The notes: a model not told the origin generated them from the sequence alone. A stretch of 64,000 nt of DNA from Capnocytophaga sp. ARDL2 (GCF_041530365.1 NZ_CP168034.1:1984001-2048000), one strand, 5' to 3'. Shown: positions 25,765-34,857, counted from the stretch's first letter. Made by a program: numbers and translations.

Positions 25765-26752
25765 ATTTTAATGGATTCATTATCCTAATCGAAATTTTCT
25801 TCAACAATTCCTTTCCATCTCTGTTTTTCTTTGGTTGCTCTTTTACATTCCAAATTCCGTTTTCTTCATTCAACAAATACGAAAAAGCAAATTGATGATC
25901 TGATTCTTCATTTTTCAACAAACCAAATCTCATATCATTTACAACCAATCCTTGCGATGATTTTTCCACTGTATATTGTCCTTGTGTGATATTTTTCAAT
26001 TGTTTTTTCAATGGCAAAGAAACTTCTTTTAAATATTCATGATTTTTATCAAACGACAAAAACGGTTCGATGGATTTATCAAAAATATGCACTTGCGTTA
26101 AATAAAACTTTTCATCTGTTTCTACTATCACATTCCACAAAATAGTATTCATAGCTGTAGGTTTTGCAACCATAGAAACAACTTTTTGATTTGTAAACTT
26201 ATCATTTACTTTTATTTCAATATACTTCTGTATCAATAAAGTAGAAATCAAATAAGCCGTACTACTAATTAATCCTATCCTATTATAAGTCTGATTTGTT
26301 TTTTTTATAGACATCCACAATCCAAAGGTCAAAGGTAAACTGTATAACGGATCTATTACAAAAATAGAATGCAAACTCAATTTGTCTGCAAACGGCCAAA
26401 ATAATTGTGTTCCCCAAGTAGTAAATATATCCAACAATGAATGGGTAAACAATATCACAAACAATGAATAGAATAGTGTTTTGAACGATATGTGATGAAA
26501 GATTACAATTTTCCGTAAAAAATAAGCAGAAAAAACACTCAAAAGTACAAAAAACACTATGGAATGACTAAACCCTCTGTGAATCATAACTTCTGTCAAT
26601 GGGTCTGAGTAAAAAACACGAGCAATCCAAACGTCTAAATCGGGAATCGTACCAAACAATGCACCAATCCACAAGCGGTGTTTGCCCATTTGCTTAGGCA
26701 AAGTCAAATAGGCGACAGATGCTCCTAAAACTATTTGTGTAAATGAATCCAT
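25763..26752 (-). CDS. Membrane-bound metal-dependent hydrolase (YdjM/DUF457 type)
   Basis: 329 aa. The N-terminal half has about five membrane helices with the family motifs GTIPDLDVW (near 37) and HRGFSHS (near 58) whose Asp/His residues bind metal; a further SLLDIFTTWGTQLFWPF segment matches. The C-terminal ~170 residues are soluble. Related proteins are annotated as metal-dependent hydrolases with no proven substrate. Monocistronic. Confidence 0.82.
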   Translation of the reverse strand: MDSFTQIVLGASVAYLTLPKQMGKHRLWIGALFGTIPDLDVWIARVFYSDPLTEVMIHRGFSHSIVFFVLLSVFSAYFLRKIVIFHHISFKTLFYSLFVILFTHSLLDIFTTWGTQLFWPFADKLSLHSIFVIDPLYSLPLTFGLWMSIKKTNQTYNRIGLISSTAYLISTLLIQKYIEIKVNDKFTNQKVVSMVAKPTAMNTILWNVIVETDEKFYLTQVHIFDKSIEPFLSFDKNHEYLKEVSLPLKKQLKNITQGQYTVEKSSQGLVVNDMRFGLLKNEESDHQFAFSYLLNEENGIWNVKEQPKKNRDGKELLKKISIRIMNPLK

Positions 26753-26855
26753 GGGAATTTTAGTCGATTTTTTTACAAAAGTAATGGGATTTTTTTCAAT
26801 TTAATTATTTACCTTTCATGAAAATTTTATTATTCAACTCAATAAAAACGAAATT

Positions 26856-27119
26856 ATGATTGATTACAAGCGTTTTAGAAAAAATAGAAATGTCAATATC
26901 CAATACGCTCTTTACGATGACGACGACCATGGTTATGCTACAGGTTTGGTGCTTCGTGAACTTTTAAAACCTGAACATACATTTACCGCTGAACAACTTA
27001 CTGAAAATAATGAAGAAATATGGAGTTGAAAATCTTGACTCAATGACGAAACTATTTTTGAGGCATTGAGAAATAATCAATCACTAGTAAAACCTGAAAA
27101 AGAAGTGTATACTTCTTAG
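26856..27119 (+). pseudogene. Decayed small gene with two in-frame TGA codons
   Basis: The ATG at 26856 opens a frame MIDYKRFRKNRN... that stops at TGA 27027-27029 after 57 residues. It then continues coherently through a second TGA at 27036-27038 (...EEIWS*KS*LNDETIFEAL...) to TAG 27117-27119. No frameshift is needed. Both TGAs sit where a tryptophan (TGG) would fit. TGA is clearly a stop elsewhere (rsmD), so this is most simply nonsense decay. The product family is not recognised; acidic, Trp-rich small proteins like this are often immunity or accessory proteins, but that is a guess. Confidence 0.5.
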
Positions 27120-27563
27120 TTTACATTAATAAATTATTGATATTCAGTAGATTTGACAGAAGAGCTAAAAGAATGGGAACAAATTCCTTTTTTGTTTCCA
27201 AATAAAGAAATTTCTTTAGAAAACCTCAAAAGATTTTCGGATTCGGAATATTTCCCTCTAATGACAAATATCATAGACGATGATAAATTGCAATTGGAAT
27301 ACTGGCGAAACCATATTTTTGTACGCATTCACAAGTCCTTAAACGAAAAACTTTGGGCAGTTTGTTTCTAACAAAATCAAGATTTTGCAGTCGTTGCAGT
27401 CAATGAAAGCGAATTTATGATACAATTTCATAGATTAGGTTATGGAGGATGGTACGAGGTAACACCTAAAGGTTTTCCCAAGGCCTATGAGTTCTATCGT
27501 CAGCAATGGGAATATTTAATGTGGGAATATTCAAAAATGGTGCATTATAAGGAAGAAATATAA
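27120..27563 (+). pseudogene. Decayed gene interrupted by TGA and TAA, same frame as its neighbour
   Basis: The frame continues directly from 27119. TGA at 27138-27140 precedes a readable stretch from TTG 27153 (LTEELKEWEQIPF...LWAVCF), interrupted by TAA at 27369-27371, then another 63 residues (QNQDFAVVAVN...MVHYKEEI) to TAA 27561-27563. The two halves have the same Trp/Tyr/Glu-rich character and join without a frameshift, so one ~140-aa protein was probably encoded. No ATG start remains. Function not recognised. Confidence 0.5.
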
Positions 27564-27994
27564 CTTTAAATAAATACCAAGCGGTTTTTGAAATTCCTTT
27601 GGTAAAAAAATACGCCAGCGAATATGCTTATGAAAATTCTATCTTGTATTTTGGTGATTATTGCATACAAGCTCGACCTGGGACTGAGAAAAAATGCCTA
27701 CGATTAACAGTCGCAGGAGGTGGAAAATACGATGAAAATAGAGAGTGGCAACCAACATCCTTCCATTTGGAATACGATGAATTATGAAGACAAAATAAAG
27801 CTCTTTACCCAAGATGGCAACGGCTATGAATTCCAGCTTATGAGGTGAGTTATAACGATACAAAAATGTATGCCGAAGCTGCGGAACTATTCGATAGGAT
27901 AGAAATTTGATTTTCTAAATATGCCATAGAAACAGGCTCAGGTAAAATCATTTATCCAGAAAATTTGGACGAAAATGGAGAGGAAATAGAATAA
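27551..27994 (+). pseudogene. Third decayed gene with three in-frame TGA codons
   Basis: In a different frame from the preceding remnant, an open stretch (...YQAVFEIPLVKKYASEYAY... to ...FHLEYDEL) is broken by TGA at 27785-27787, 27827-27829 and 27908-27910, and ends at TAA 27992-27994 (...PENLDENGEEIE). The frame stays aligned across all three. At each site Trp would fit a neighbourhood already rich in Trp (RWQRL, REWQP). No ATG start is visible. Unknown family. Confidence 0.5.
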
Positions 27995-27998
27995 ACAA

Positions 27999-28142
27999 TT
28001 GCTTTTTCACGTCCATCTAATAAAACAAAAAATATACCTAATTTTAGACAAAAACAATAGTATTCAATTTTTGAAAAACTATAAAAATAAGAATCATTCT
28101 GTTGAAAATAAAGACAAAATTGAATATATCATTAAAAAATAA
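27999..28142 (+). other. Possible short coding remnant
   Basis: A 47-codon open stretch from TTG 27999 (LLFHVHLIKQKIYLILDKNN... ending EYIIKK, stop TAA 28140-28142) has plausible protein composition but no ATG. It may be a further fragment of the decayed cluster. The rest of the gap to bamD (28143-28284) holds AT-rich sequence and the bamD promoter. Confidence 0.25.
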
Positions 28143-28232
28143 AAACAAACAACTGTTGAAAAGAAATAATTTTCATTGATATAAAAACAAAAAATAATCA
28201 CCAAAAAACACATTTCATTTCCAATAAATTAG

Positions 28233-28240
28233 TATTTTTG
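28233..28240 (+). promoter_or_regulatory. Candidate -7 box for the bamD operon
   Basis: TATTTTTG, 44 bp before the bamD ATG; matches TAnnTTTG. No TTTG at the right distance upstream. Confidence 0.5.
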
Positions 28241-28284
28241 CATTTACGAAAAAAAAGAAATATCGTAAAAATCACGAGAAGTAT

Positions 28285-29091
28285 ATGAAAAAATGGTATG
28301 CAATAGTATTGTTTTCAGCGTATTTGGTTGGTTGTAATACCTATCAAAACGCTTTGAAAGTTGATGACTCTATGTATAAAAACGAAGTAGCGGATCAACT
28401 GTTTGAACAAAAAAAATATAAAAAAGCCATTAATCTCTATGCTCAAGTGTTTAGCAAAGAAAAATGGGATCAAAAATTGGCTTCTACTTATTACAAATAC
28501 GGTAAATCTTTGTATTTAGTAGAAAGATATGAGCTGTCAAGTGCTTTTCTTAAAGGATACAACAACAATTTTCCTTTGAGTCCATTTAGAGAAGAAACCA
28601 TGTATTTAGAGGCAATGTCTGATTATCACTTATCAGACGATTATTCGCAAGACCAATCCAATACAATCGGAGCTATTGCAAAATTTGAAAATTATTTAGC
28701 TCAATTTCCCGAAGGTGAAAATGCTGAAAAAGCAACACAAGCAATTAGCGAACTCAAAGGAAAAATAGAGAAAAAAGCCTACGAAGCAGCAAAGTTGTAC
28801 AACCAAATTGGTGAATACACACGCGATTACAATGCCGCTATTGTCGCTTTGGACAATTTTCTTTTAGATTATCCAGGATCAAAATATAAAGAAGATGCCT
28901 TGTTTTACAAATTTGATTCTGGTTACCGTTTGGCAATGAATAGTGTACAACATAAAAAAGAAGAGCGATTGAAAAACGCAATTTCTTTGTATGAATCACT
29001 CATTTCATTCAACGAATCTACAAAATACAAGTCGCAAGCTGACGATATGATTAAAAGAGTACAAAACGAATTGAAACAATTTTCTAAATAG
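28285..29091 (+). CDS. bamD: Outer membrane assembly lipoprotein BamD
   Basis: 268 aa. The lipobox LVGC gives a lipid anchor at the outer membrane. The body is TPR repeats (ADQLFEQKKYKKAINLYAQV, YYKYGKSLYLVERYELSSAFLKG, YNAAIVALDNFLLDYPGSKY) as in BamD/YfiO, the BAM-complex lipoprotein that works with BamA to insert outer-membrane proteins. The order bamD-omega-coaBC-DUF4835-recN is conserved in Bacteroidota and supports the call. Confidence 0.92.
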   Translation: MKKWYAIVLFSAYLVGCNTYQNALKVDDSMYKNEVADQLFEQKKYKKAINLYAQVFSKEKWDQKLASTYYKYGKSLYLVERYELSSAFLKGYNNNFPLSPFREETMYLEAMSDYHLSDDYSQDQSNTIGAIAKFENYLAQFPEGENAEKATQAISELKGKIEKKAYEAAKLYNQIGEYTRDYNAAIVALDNFLLDYPGSKYKEDALFYKFDSGYRLAMNSVQHKKEERLKNAISLYESLISFNESTKYKSQADDMIKRVQNELKQFSK

Positions 29092-29100
29092 TCAACGAAA

Positions 29101-29421
29101 ATGAATTTAAAAAAGAGTAAAGCACCAGTAAACACGGTAACTTACAACAGAGATGCTGTAGAAGAAGCTACAGGAAATATCTACGAAGCAATCACAATTA
29201 TCGCAAAAAGAGCAAGCCAAATCAACACCGAAATTAAAAAAGAATTGGTGGACAAATTGGACGAATTTGCTACTTACAGCGATAGCTTGGAGGAAATTTT
29301 TGAAAATAAAGAGCAAATCGAAGTGTCTAAATACTACGAAAAATTGCCAAAACCTCAAGCATTGGCTGTTGAAGAATGGTTAAACGGCGAAATTGCTTAC
29401 AGAGAAAACAAAAAACAATAA
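29101..29421 (+). CDS. rpoZ: RNA polymerase omega subunit (Rpb6-like)
   Basis: 106 aa. The Bacteroidota omega type: NTVTYNRDAVEEATGNIYEAITIIAKRA in the N-terminal third is the conserved RNAP-binding region, followed by an acidic C-terminal half. It helps assemble and stabilise RNA polymerase. It lies 9 bp after bamD and 11 bp before coaBC, in the standard order; E. coli also places rpoZ and coaBC in separate but analogous housekeeping contexts. Confidence 0.88.
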   Translation: MNLKKSKAPVNTVTYNRDAVEEATGNIYEAITIIAKRASQINTEIKKELVDKLDEFATYSDSLEEIFENKEQIEVSKYYEKLPKPQALAVEEWLNGEIAYRENKKQ

Positions 29422-29432
29422 ACTGATTTGAG

Positions 29433-30632
29433 ATGGTTTTAAGCGGTAAAAAAATAGTACTGGGTATAACTGGTGGTATCGCCGCCTATAAAACCCCAAT
29501 CTTGATTAGACAATTTATAAAAGCAGGTGCAGAAGTCAAAGTAATAATGACTTCTGCAGCTGCTTCTTTTGTTTCTCCTCTCGTGTTGGCTACACTTTCC
29601 AAAAACGATGTCATCACTGATTTTACTTCAGAAAACAACGATTGGAACAATCATGTTGAACTCGCTCTTTGGGCTGATGCTATCATTTTTGCTCCACTCA
29701 CTCTCAACAATTTGGGCAAAATGGCTAATGGCTTGTGCGACGAATTTCTTCAAGCCGTTTACTTTTCTGCCAAATGTCCAGTGTTTTTTGCTCCTGCAAT
29801 GGATTTGGATATGTACCAACATCCAACTACTGAGCAAAATATCAACTTGCTAAAATCTTTTGGAAATATCGAAATCGAAGCCGAAGAAGGCGAATTAGCC
29901 TCTGGATTGATTGGTAAAGGTCGAATGGCAGAACCTGAAACGATTTTTCAATCGGTGGTAGATTTTTTTACTCAAAAACAGACACTTACTGATAAACATT
30001 TCCTCATTACCGCTGGTCCAACCTACGAAGCTATAGACCCTGTGCGTTTTGTAGGTAATCATTCTACAGGAAAAATGGGCTATGATTTGGCATTAGAAGC
30101 TGCCAATCAAGGTGCAAAAGTTATCTTGGTTTCTGGCCCCTCTTACCTAAAAATCAATCATCCAAATGTGCAATTAATCAAAATTCAATCGGCTCAGCAA
30201 ATGTTGGAAATATGTGAACAAAATTTCCCAACTACTGATGTATTTATTGCAGCTGCAGCTGTAGCTGATTATCGACCAAAAAATATTGCAACCCAAAAAA
30301 TTAAGAAAAACAAAGATTCATTTATCATAGAATTAGAAAAAAATCCCGATGTTTTGGCTACCTTAGGCAATAAAAAAACACATCAATTTGTGGTGGGATT
30401 TGCCTTGGAAACCGAAAATGAAATCGAAAATGCCAAAGGAAAAATTCAAAGAAAAAATCTAGATCTGATTGTCCTCAATTCGCTCAACGACAAAGGAGCA
30501 GGTTTTGGACATCCTACTAATAAGGTAACTTTTATCGATAGGAAAATGAATATTTTTCCTCAGGAATTAAAATCAAAAAAAGAAGTTGCCAAAGATATTA
30601 TCAACCAAATCATCAATTATTATGAAAAATAA
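29433..30632 (+). CDS. coaBC: Bifunctional phosphopantothenoylcysteine decarboxylase / phosphopantothenate--cysteine ligase
   Basis: 399 aa, full-length. CoaC (residues 1-~175) has the flavoprotein start KKIVLGITGGIAAYK and the catalytic His in NDWNNHVELALWADA. CoaB (from ~185) has ITAGPTYEAIDPVRF and NHSTGKMGYDLA. The two activities turn 4'-phosphopantothenate into 4'-phosphopantetheine for coenzyme A. The end overlaps the DUF4835 gene by 11 bp. Confidence 0.96.
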   Translation: MVLSGKKIVLGITGGIAAYKTPILIRQFIKAGAEVKVIMTSAAASFVSPLVLATLSKNDVITDFTSENNDWNNHVELALWADAIIFAPLTLNNLGKMANGLCDEFLQAVYFSAKCPVFFAPAMDLDMYQHPTTEQNINLLKSFGNIEIEAEEGELASGLIGKGRMAEPETIFQSVVDFFTQKQTLTDKHFLITAGPTYEAIDPVRFVGNHSTGKMGYDLALEAANQGAKVILVSGPSYLKINHPNVQLIKIQSAQQMLEICEQNFPTTDVFIAAAAVADYRPKNIATQKIKKNKDSFIIELEKNPDVLATLGNKKTHQFVVGFALETENEIENAKGKIQRKNLDLIVLNSLNDKGAGFGHPTNKVTFIDRKMNIFPQELKSKKEVAKDIINQIINYYEK

Positions 30633-31509
30633 ATGGATTTTTAGTGTAATTGTTCTCATCTTTTCAGGAGTATCTTATGCTCAAGAATTGAATTGCAATG
30701 TAGTAATCAATCACGACAAATTAGCTCAGTCCAATACTCAAATTTTCAAGGCATTGGAATCTTCTGTGCGTGATTTTATGAACAATACAAAGTTTACTTC
30801 GTACGAGTTCGCTACAAATGAAAAAATCGACTGTCAATTGATTTTCAACATTGTAGGCTACGAAAACAATAGCTTTACAACCACATTGACGGTTGGTTCA
30901 TCACGCCCTATCTACAATAGCAATTACAACTCTCCAGTGTTTTCGTATAGCGAAGAAGGTGTAGTATTTCGTTATATAGAATTTGAACCTATTGTGTATT
31001 CCGAAAATGCCTATACCTCTGAATTGGCTGCCCTCCTATCTTTTTATGCCAATCTTTTTATAGGTCTGGATGGAGATACATTTGCTGCTAATGGTGGAAC
31101 AGAAAATCTGAACAAAGCACGAGCAATCATGCAATTTGCACAGGCAAACGGAGGATCAGGTTGGCAACAAGGTTCATCAACCAACAACAGATATTATTTA
31201 ATAACTGATATATTATCAACGCAATTTTCGAGTTATCGTCAAGCCTTATATCAATATCATATCAACGGAATCGATTTGTTGGCAAGCGAACCAGAAAGAG
31301 CGAAAAAGAATATGAATAACGCATTCAAATTGCTAAACAACAATCACAACACCAGACCAAACAACCTTACTAACCAATTGTTTTTCAATGCAAAAGCAGA
31401 TGAAATCATCAATATATATTCAGGAGGACCAGAATTTGATAAAAAAGAATTGGTAGAATTATTAAATAAAATCAACCCTGGTAACAGTATGAAATGGTAC
31501 CGTTTGTAG
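30622..31509 (+). CDS. DUF4835 family exported protein (PorD-like)
   Basis: 295 aa from the ATG at 30622, which gives a signal peptide (MKNKWIFSVIVLIFSGVSYAQ); an in-frame ATG at 30586 lies deep in coaBC. Family DUF4835 always follows coaBC and precedes recN in this phylum. I recall that this family includes a protein called PorD in T9SS work, but I am not certain, so no symbol is given. The overlap with coaBC (11 bp) implies coupling. Confidence 0.78.
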   Translation: MKNKWIFSVIVLIFSGVSYAQELNCNVVINHDKLAQSNTQIFKALESSVRDFMNNTKFTSYEFATNEKIDCQLIFNIVGYENNSFTTTLTVGSSRPIYNSNYNSPVFSYSEEGVVFRYIEFEPIVYSENAYTSELAALLSFYANLFIGLDGDTFAANGGTENLNKARAIMQFAQANGGSGWQQGSSTNNRYYLITDILSTQFSSYRQALYQYHINGIDLLASEPERAKKNMNNAFKLLNNNHNTRPNNLTNQLFFNAKADEIINIYSGGPEFDKKELVELLNKINPGNSMKWYRL

Positions 31510-31560
31510 TGACAAATCGCAATTTGCCCCTACCGTTATATTATCAATGAAATAAATTTT

Positions 31561-33207
31561 ATGTTAACAAAATTAAACATCAAAAATTTCGCATTAATCA
31601 GCCATACTACGGTTGATTTTTTTTCCGATTTTTCAATTATTACAGGAGAAACAGGTGCAGGAAAATCTATTATATTGGATGCATTGGGATTGGTTTTAGG
31701 AAAAAGAGCCGATTTAAATGCCTTGCGTGACAAAAAAGAAAAATGTGTAATTGAGGCTGTTTTTTCGATTGAAAATTATCCTTTACAAGCATTTTTTAAT
31801 GAGAATGATTTGGATTACGAAACAGAAACCGTGATTCGTAGAGAAATTTTACCTTCTGGAAAATCGCGTGCGTTTGTCAATGATACCCCTGTAGCATTGG
31901 CTACTTTGCAAGAATTAGGAAATTTTCTCATCGATATTCATTCCCAACATCAAACACAGGAATTATTTGACGAAAATTACCAATTACAATTGGTTGATGC
32001 ATTTGCTAAAACTGATTCGTTGATAGAAAATTATAAAATCGAGGGAAAATCATATAAAAATTTGTTGAAAGAACTCGAACATCTAAAAGAAACACAAGAC
32101 CAATTGACCAAAGAATTGGATTACAACAGTTTTCTTTTAGAGGAATTGTCACAGCTCAATTTGCAAAAAGACGAAGAAGAAGAATTGAAAGAAGAGGAAA
32201 ATCTATTATCAAATGTAGAACGTATTCAAGAGGGTTTTTCGACAGTTTTACAATTGTTTTCGGAAGAAAATTATGGAATTTTAGAACAATTGAGAGAAAT
32301 AAAAAATCAATTGAATAAATTGGACAATTTCTCAGATTTGTCGCAGCGAGTAGCTTCTGCTGAAATCGAATTGCAGGATATTTCACAAGAAATCCATCAA
32401 AAAACAGACGGATTGGTTGCCGATCCACAACGATTGGAGTTTATCCAAACTAGATTACAAACTATCGAGCAATTGTACCGTAAACACAAGGTACAAACCA
32501 TCGCCGAATTGTTGGAAATACAAGAAGATTTGTCGGAAAAAGTTCAAAAAGGACATTTCATCGACCACGAAATCGAAGCAAAACAAAAAGAGTGTACAGC
32601 ACAAAAAACAAAAGTAGATACAATAGCAAAAAAATTGCACGAAAAACGCTGTGAAGTATTGCAAACTTTGGAACAATCGATTCAAGAAAAATTACAACCG
32701 TTGGGAATGCCCAATGCCAAATTTCAATTTGAACTCACCTCAACAGATCAATATTTTTCCACAGGAAAAGACCAATTGCAACTGTTATTTTCTGCCAACA
32801 AAGGAATGGATTTTGGTTTGTTAAAAAAAACAGCCTCAGGCGGAGAATTGTCGAGAATTATGTTAGTAGTAAAATCTATTTTGGCGAGTAAAAGTCAGTT
32901 GCCAACCATTATTTTTGATGAGATAGACACAGGAGTTTCAGGCGAAGTAGCCGACAAAATGGGAAATATTATGAAAGAAATGGCGGGGTATATGCAGGTA
33001 TTTGCCATTACACATTTACCACAAGTGGCAGCTAAAGGAACACAACATTACAAGGTTTACAAACACGACCAAAACGACAAAACCATATCAGAATTAATAG
33101 CTTTGGATACAAAAAATCGAGTAAAAGAAATCGCACAAATGCTTTCTGGAACATCGATTACCGATGCGGCACTGCAACAAGCGAGAGAGTTGTTGGGAAA
33201 AAATTAG
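31561..33207 (+). CDS. recN: DNA repair protein RecN
   Basis: 548 aa SMC-like ATPase acting in double-strand-break repair. Walker A is in TGETGAGKSIILDALGLVLG (residues ~29-48), the central region is a long coiled coil (residues ~155-370), and the C-terminal ATPase half has ASGGELSRIMLVVKS and IIFDEIDTGVSGEVAD. Complete. It ends 7 bp before a small lipoprotein-like gene. Confidence 0.96.
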   Translation: MLTKLNIKNFALISHTTVDFFSDFSIITGETGAGKSIILDALGLVLGKRADLNALRDKKEKCVIEAVFSIENYPLQAFFNENDLDYETETVIRREILPSGKSRAFVNDTPVALATLQELGNFLIDIHSQHQTQELFDENYQLQLVDAFAKTDSLIENYKIEGKSYKNLLKELEHLKETQDQLTKELDYNSFLLEELSQLNLQKDEEEELKEEENLLSNVERIQEGFSTVLQLFSEENYGILEQLREIKNQLNKLDNFSDLSQRVASAEIELQDISQEIHQKTDGLVADPQRLEFIQTRLQTIEQLYRKHKVQTIAELLEIQEDLSEKVQKGHFIDHEIEAKQKECTAQKTKVDTIAKKLHEKRCEVLQTLEQSIQEKLQPLGMPNAKFQFELTSTDQYFSTGKDQLQLLFSANKGMDFGLLKKTASGGELSRIMLVVKSILASKSQLPTIIFDEIDTGVSGEVADKMGNIMKEMAGYMQVFAITHLPQVAAKGTQHYKVYKHDQNDKTISELIALDTKNRVKEIAQMLSGTSITDAALQQARELLGKN

Positions 33208-33214
33208 TTGACTT

Positions 33215-33880
33215 ATGAAAACTATCCTAATTACCTTTTTAGCGAGTTTATTTTTTATCAAATGTGAAAGAAAATCAAAGACAAATGAAAGTTCAGAATC
33301 ATCCAACGATACTCTATTGGTAAAACATGAGATAGAAATAGACACAACAAAAAATTATTATCAAAAAAAGCAAACTGATTATTTTTGGATTTTAGCACAA
33401 GACACTATGGGTTTGCAACTAAATGTGAATAAATCATACGGCACAACAAACAATATTTGGATTGGGATACATCACGAAAAACCTTTGAATTTCACTTATG
33501 TTATAAAGAAAATAAACGAAGCCATACCAATGATTTTGGAAGATTTTGATTTAAATGAAATGAGTGCAATTTATTTTAAAACACCTATGTATTATCCAGA
33601 TTTGTCATGGGAAATTTATGAAAAATATCAGCCATATTTTGGAGAAAAAGAAATAAGACAACACCAATTGACTGACTTTCTAAAAACAACAACTATTGAT
33701 AATCAACTAAATAGCTTACTAACACCATTCAACAAAAAAGTTTTTTCATATAGCATTGAAAAATTACATAAATCTAAAAAAGAAAATTTTCAGAATTATG
33801 TTGAAGACTATGATCTTTCAGAATATCCAGATTTTGTCTTTTATGGTGGTGGATTGTATGTACAATTTAAAGAAAAATAA
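33215..33880 (+). CDS. Hypothetical exported protein
   Basis: 221 aa. A hydrophobic N-terminus (MKTILITFLASLFFIKC) ends in Cys22-like FIKC followed by charged residues, so it may be a lipoprotein, although Lys before the Cys is a poor lipobox. The rest is soluble, with aromatic-rich repeats (MYYPDLSWEIYEKYQPYF). No domain recognised. It begins 7 bp after recN and is probably read from the same transcript. Confidence 0.55.
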   Translation: MKTILITFLASLFFIKCERKSKTNESSESSNDTLLVKHEIEIDTTKNYYQKKQTDYFWILAQDTMGLQLNVNKSYGTTNNIWIGIHHEKPLNFTYVIKKINEAIPMILEDFDLNEMSAIYFKTPMYYPDLSWEIYEKYQPYFGEKEIRQHQLTDFLKTTTIDNQLNSLLTPFNKKVFSYSIEKLHKSKKENFQNYVEDYDLSEYPDFVFYGGGLYVQFKEK

Positions 33881-33881
33881 C

Positions 33882-33919
33882 AAATAAAAGTGCTGATTTT
33901 CATCAACACACTTTATTTT
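33882..33919. terminator. Imperfect bidirectional hairpin between convergent genes
   Basis: AAATAAAAGTGCTGAT (33882-33897) can pair with most of ATCAACACACTTTATTTT (33902-33919) with small bulges. It lies between the 33215 and 33918 genes. Confidence 0.45.
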
Positions 33920-34544
33920 ATTTAAAAATCAAAATCATTCGTTCGGAAGTTTCTTTGTTGAATTTGTGCAGTTTGTAATCCGAGAAAACATCTAATAAAT
34001 ACATTTCGTTTTCTTCTAAAATTTGTTCAATATCGTTTAGAGATATTACAGGATATTCATCTTTTTTATCAATTAAAATAGCTCCTTCACTTTCAACTTT
34101 TAATGAATATTCCATCAAATCTCCCTTTCTCTTCACATTTGTCAAGGCTTTCACTCCTTCATTTTCAAATTCGCTTTCAATACCCTTTATATAATCTTCG
34201 CAATCTGGATTGTCCATTTCTAATACAATCAATCCAAATTCGGTAATCGAATTTTTAAACTTTTGAATCAATTCTACAAATTGCCCTTTCGATTCAAATC
34301 GTGAAATAATCGAAATATTAAAAATGGTATCGTATTTTTCATTGAATACTTTCTCATTGAATCTATCGTCTTCTCCATTGTCGTAAAGTACTACTTCACA
34401 ACCAATGTCTTCTTTCAATAATTCCAAATAATTAGTCAATCGATTCATATTCAAAACCTTTGACTCTTCCGAAAGATTGACATATTGCAACAAAGGATCT
34501 ATTTCACTGAGAAACTCTCTATACACTTCTATATTTTTTTCCAT
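33918..34544 (-). CDS. Hypothetical protein with a possible degenerate methyltransferase fold
   Basis: 208 aa, soluble, acidic. The order VVLYDNGE (residue ~50), KYDTIFNISIISRFESKGQF and FGLIVLEMDNPD resembles strands of a Rossmann SAM methyltransferase, but the glycine-rich motif I is not convincing, so activity is doubtful. No neighbour clarifies its role. A TAATTTTG box sits 29 bp upstream. Confidence 0.5.
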   Translation of the reverse strand: MEKNIEVYREFLSEIDPLLQYVNLSEESKVLNMNRLTNYLELLKEDIGCEVVLYDNGEDDRFNEKVFNEKYDTIFNISIISRFESKGQFVELIQKFKNSITEFGLIVLEMDNPDCEDYIKGIESEFENEGVKALTNVKRKGDLMEYSLKVESEGAILIDKKDEYPVISLNDIEQILEENEMYLLDVFSDYKLHKFNKETSERMILIFK

Positions 34545-34572
34545 TTTGTAGTCTATAAATTTATTTACCCAA

Positions 34573-34580
34573 CAAAATTA
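34573..34580 (-). promoter_or_regulatory. Candidate -7 box for the 33918 gene
   Basis: TAATTTTG on the minus strand, 28 bp before the start codon. Confidence 0.45.
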
Positions 34581-34583
34581 CAT

Positions 34584-34591
34584 TATTTTTG
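34584..34591 (+). promoter_or_regulatory. Candidate plus-strand -7 box
   Basis: TATTTTTG, 266 bp upstream of the methyltransferase gene at 34858. It would give a long leader or an independent small transcript. Confidence 0.35.
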
Positions 34592-34653
34592 CAGTTTACA
34601 GAAATTAAAGACATAATATTGTGGGATATTTTTACACCTACGGTGTTTGAGAT

Positions 34654-34842
34654 GGCACGAATTACATGAATTTCGATGAATTATTATTCATAATTAATTA
34701 GTGTAATTTGATTCTCAACATTCGAGAGAAATCCTCAGTTCTTGGCTTATAATAAACAATGTATGTAATTGTACTCCGTACTGTTAGGCAAAGTCTTGGG
34801 GGTGAAATAAAAAATTTGTGAAAATTAGTGTAATACGTGGCT
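34654..34842. repeat. Imperfect inverted repeat of the CACGAATTACAC-type intergenic element
   Basis: The left arm GGCACGAATTACATGAATTT and the reverse complement of the right arm (AGCCACGTATTACACTAATTTT...) agree at roughly 17 of 24 positions. I recall similar CACGAATTACACGAATT elements scattered in Flavobacteria. This copy looks degraded. Confidence 0.4.
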
Positions 34843-34857
34843 AAAAAAAAATAACAA

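Larger units (their letters stand above)
34545..34857. other. 313-bp intergenic region with promoters and inverted-repeat remnants
   Basis: No gene is visible. It holds divergent -7 boxes (CAAAATTA at 34573-34580 for the minus gene; TATTTTTG at 34584-34591 on the plus strand) and a pair of imperfect inverted arms at 34654-34678 and 34818-34842. A long transcribed leader or a small RNA is possible. Confidence 0.4.

Noticed and set aside
26856..27994. TGA reassigned to tryptophan in the whole genome
   Set aside because: rsmD, DUF3822 and others end at TGA, and many genes here use TGG for Trp; at most the cluster itself could be of foreign origin.
26856..27994. Selenocysteine at the in-frame TGAs
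   Set aside because: Several TGAs close together, no Cys-homologous context and no SECIS-like hairpin noticed after them.
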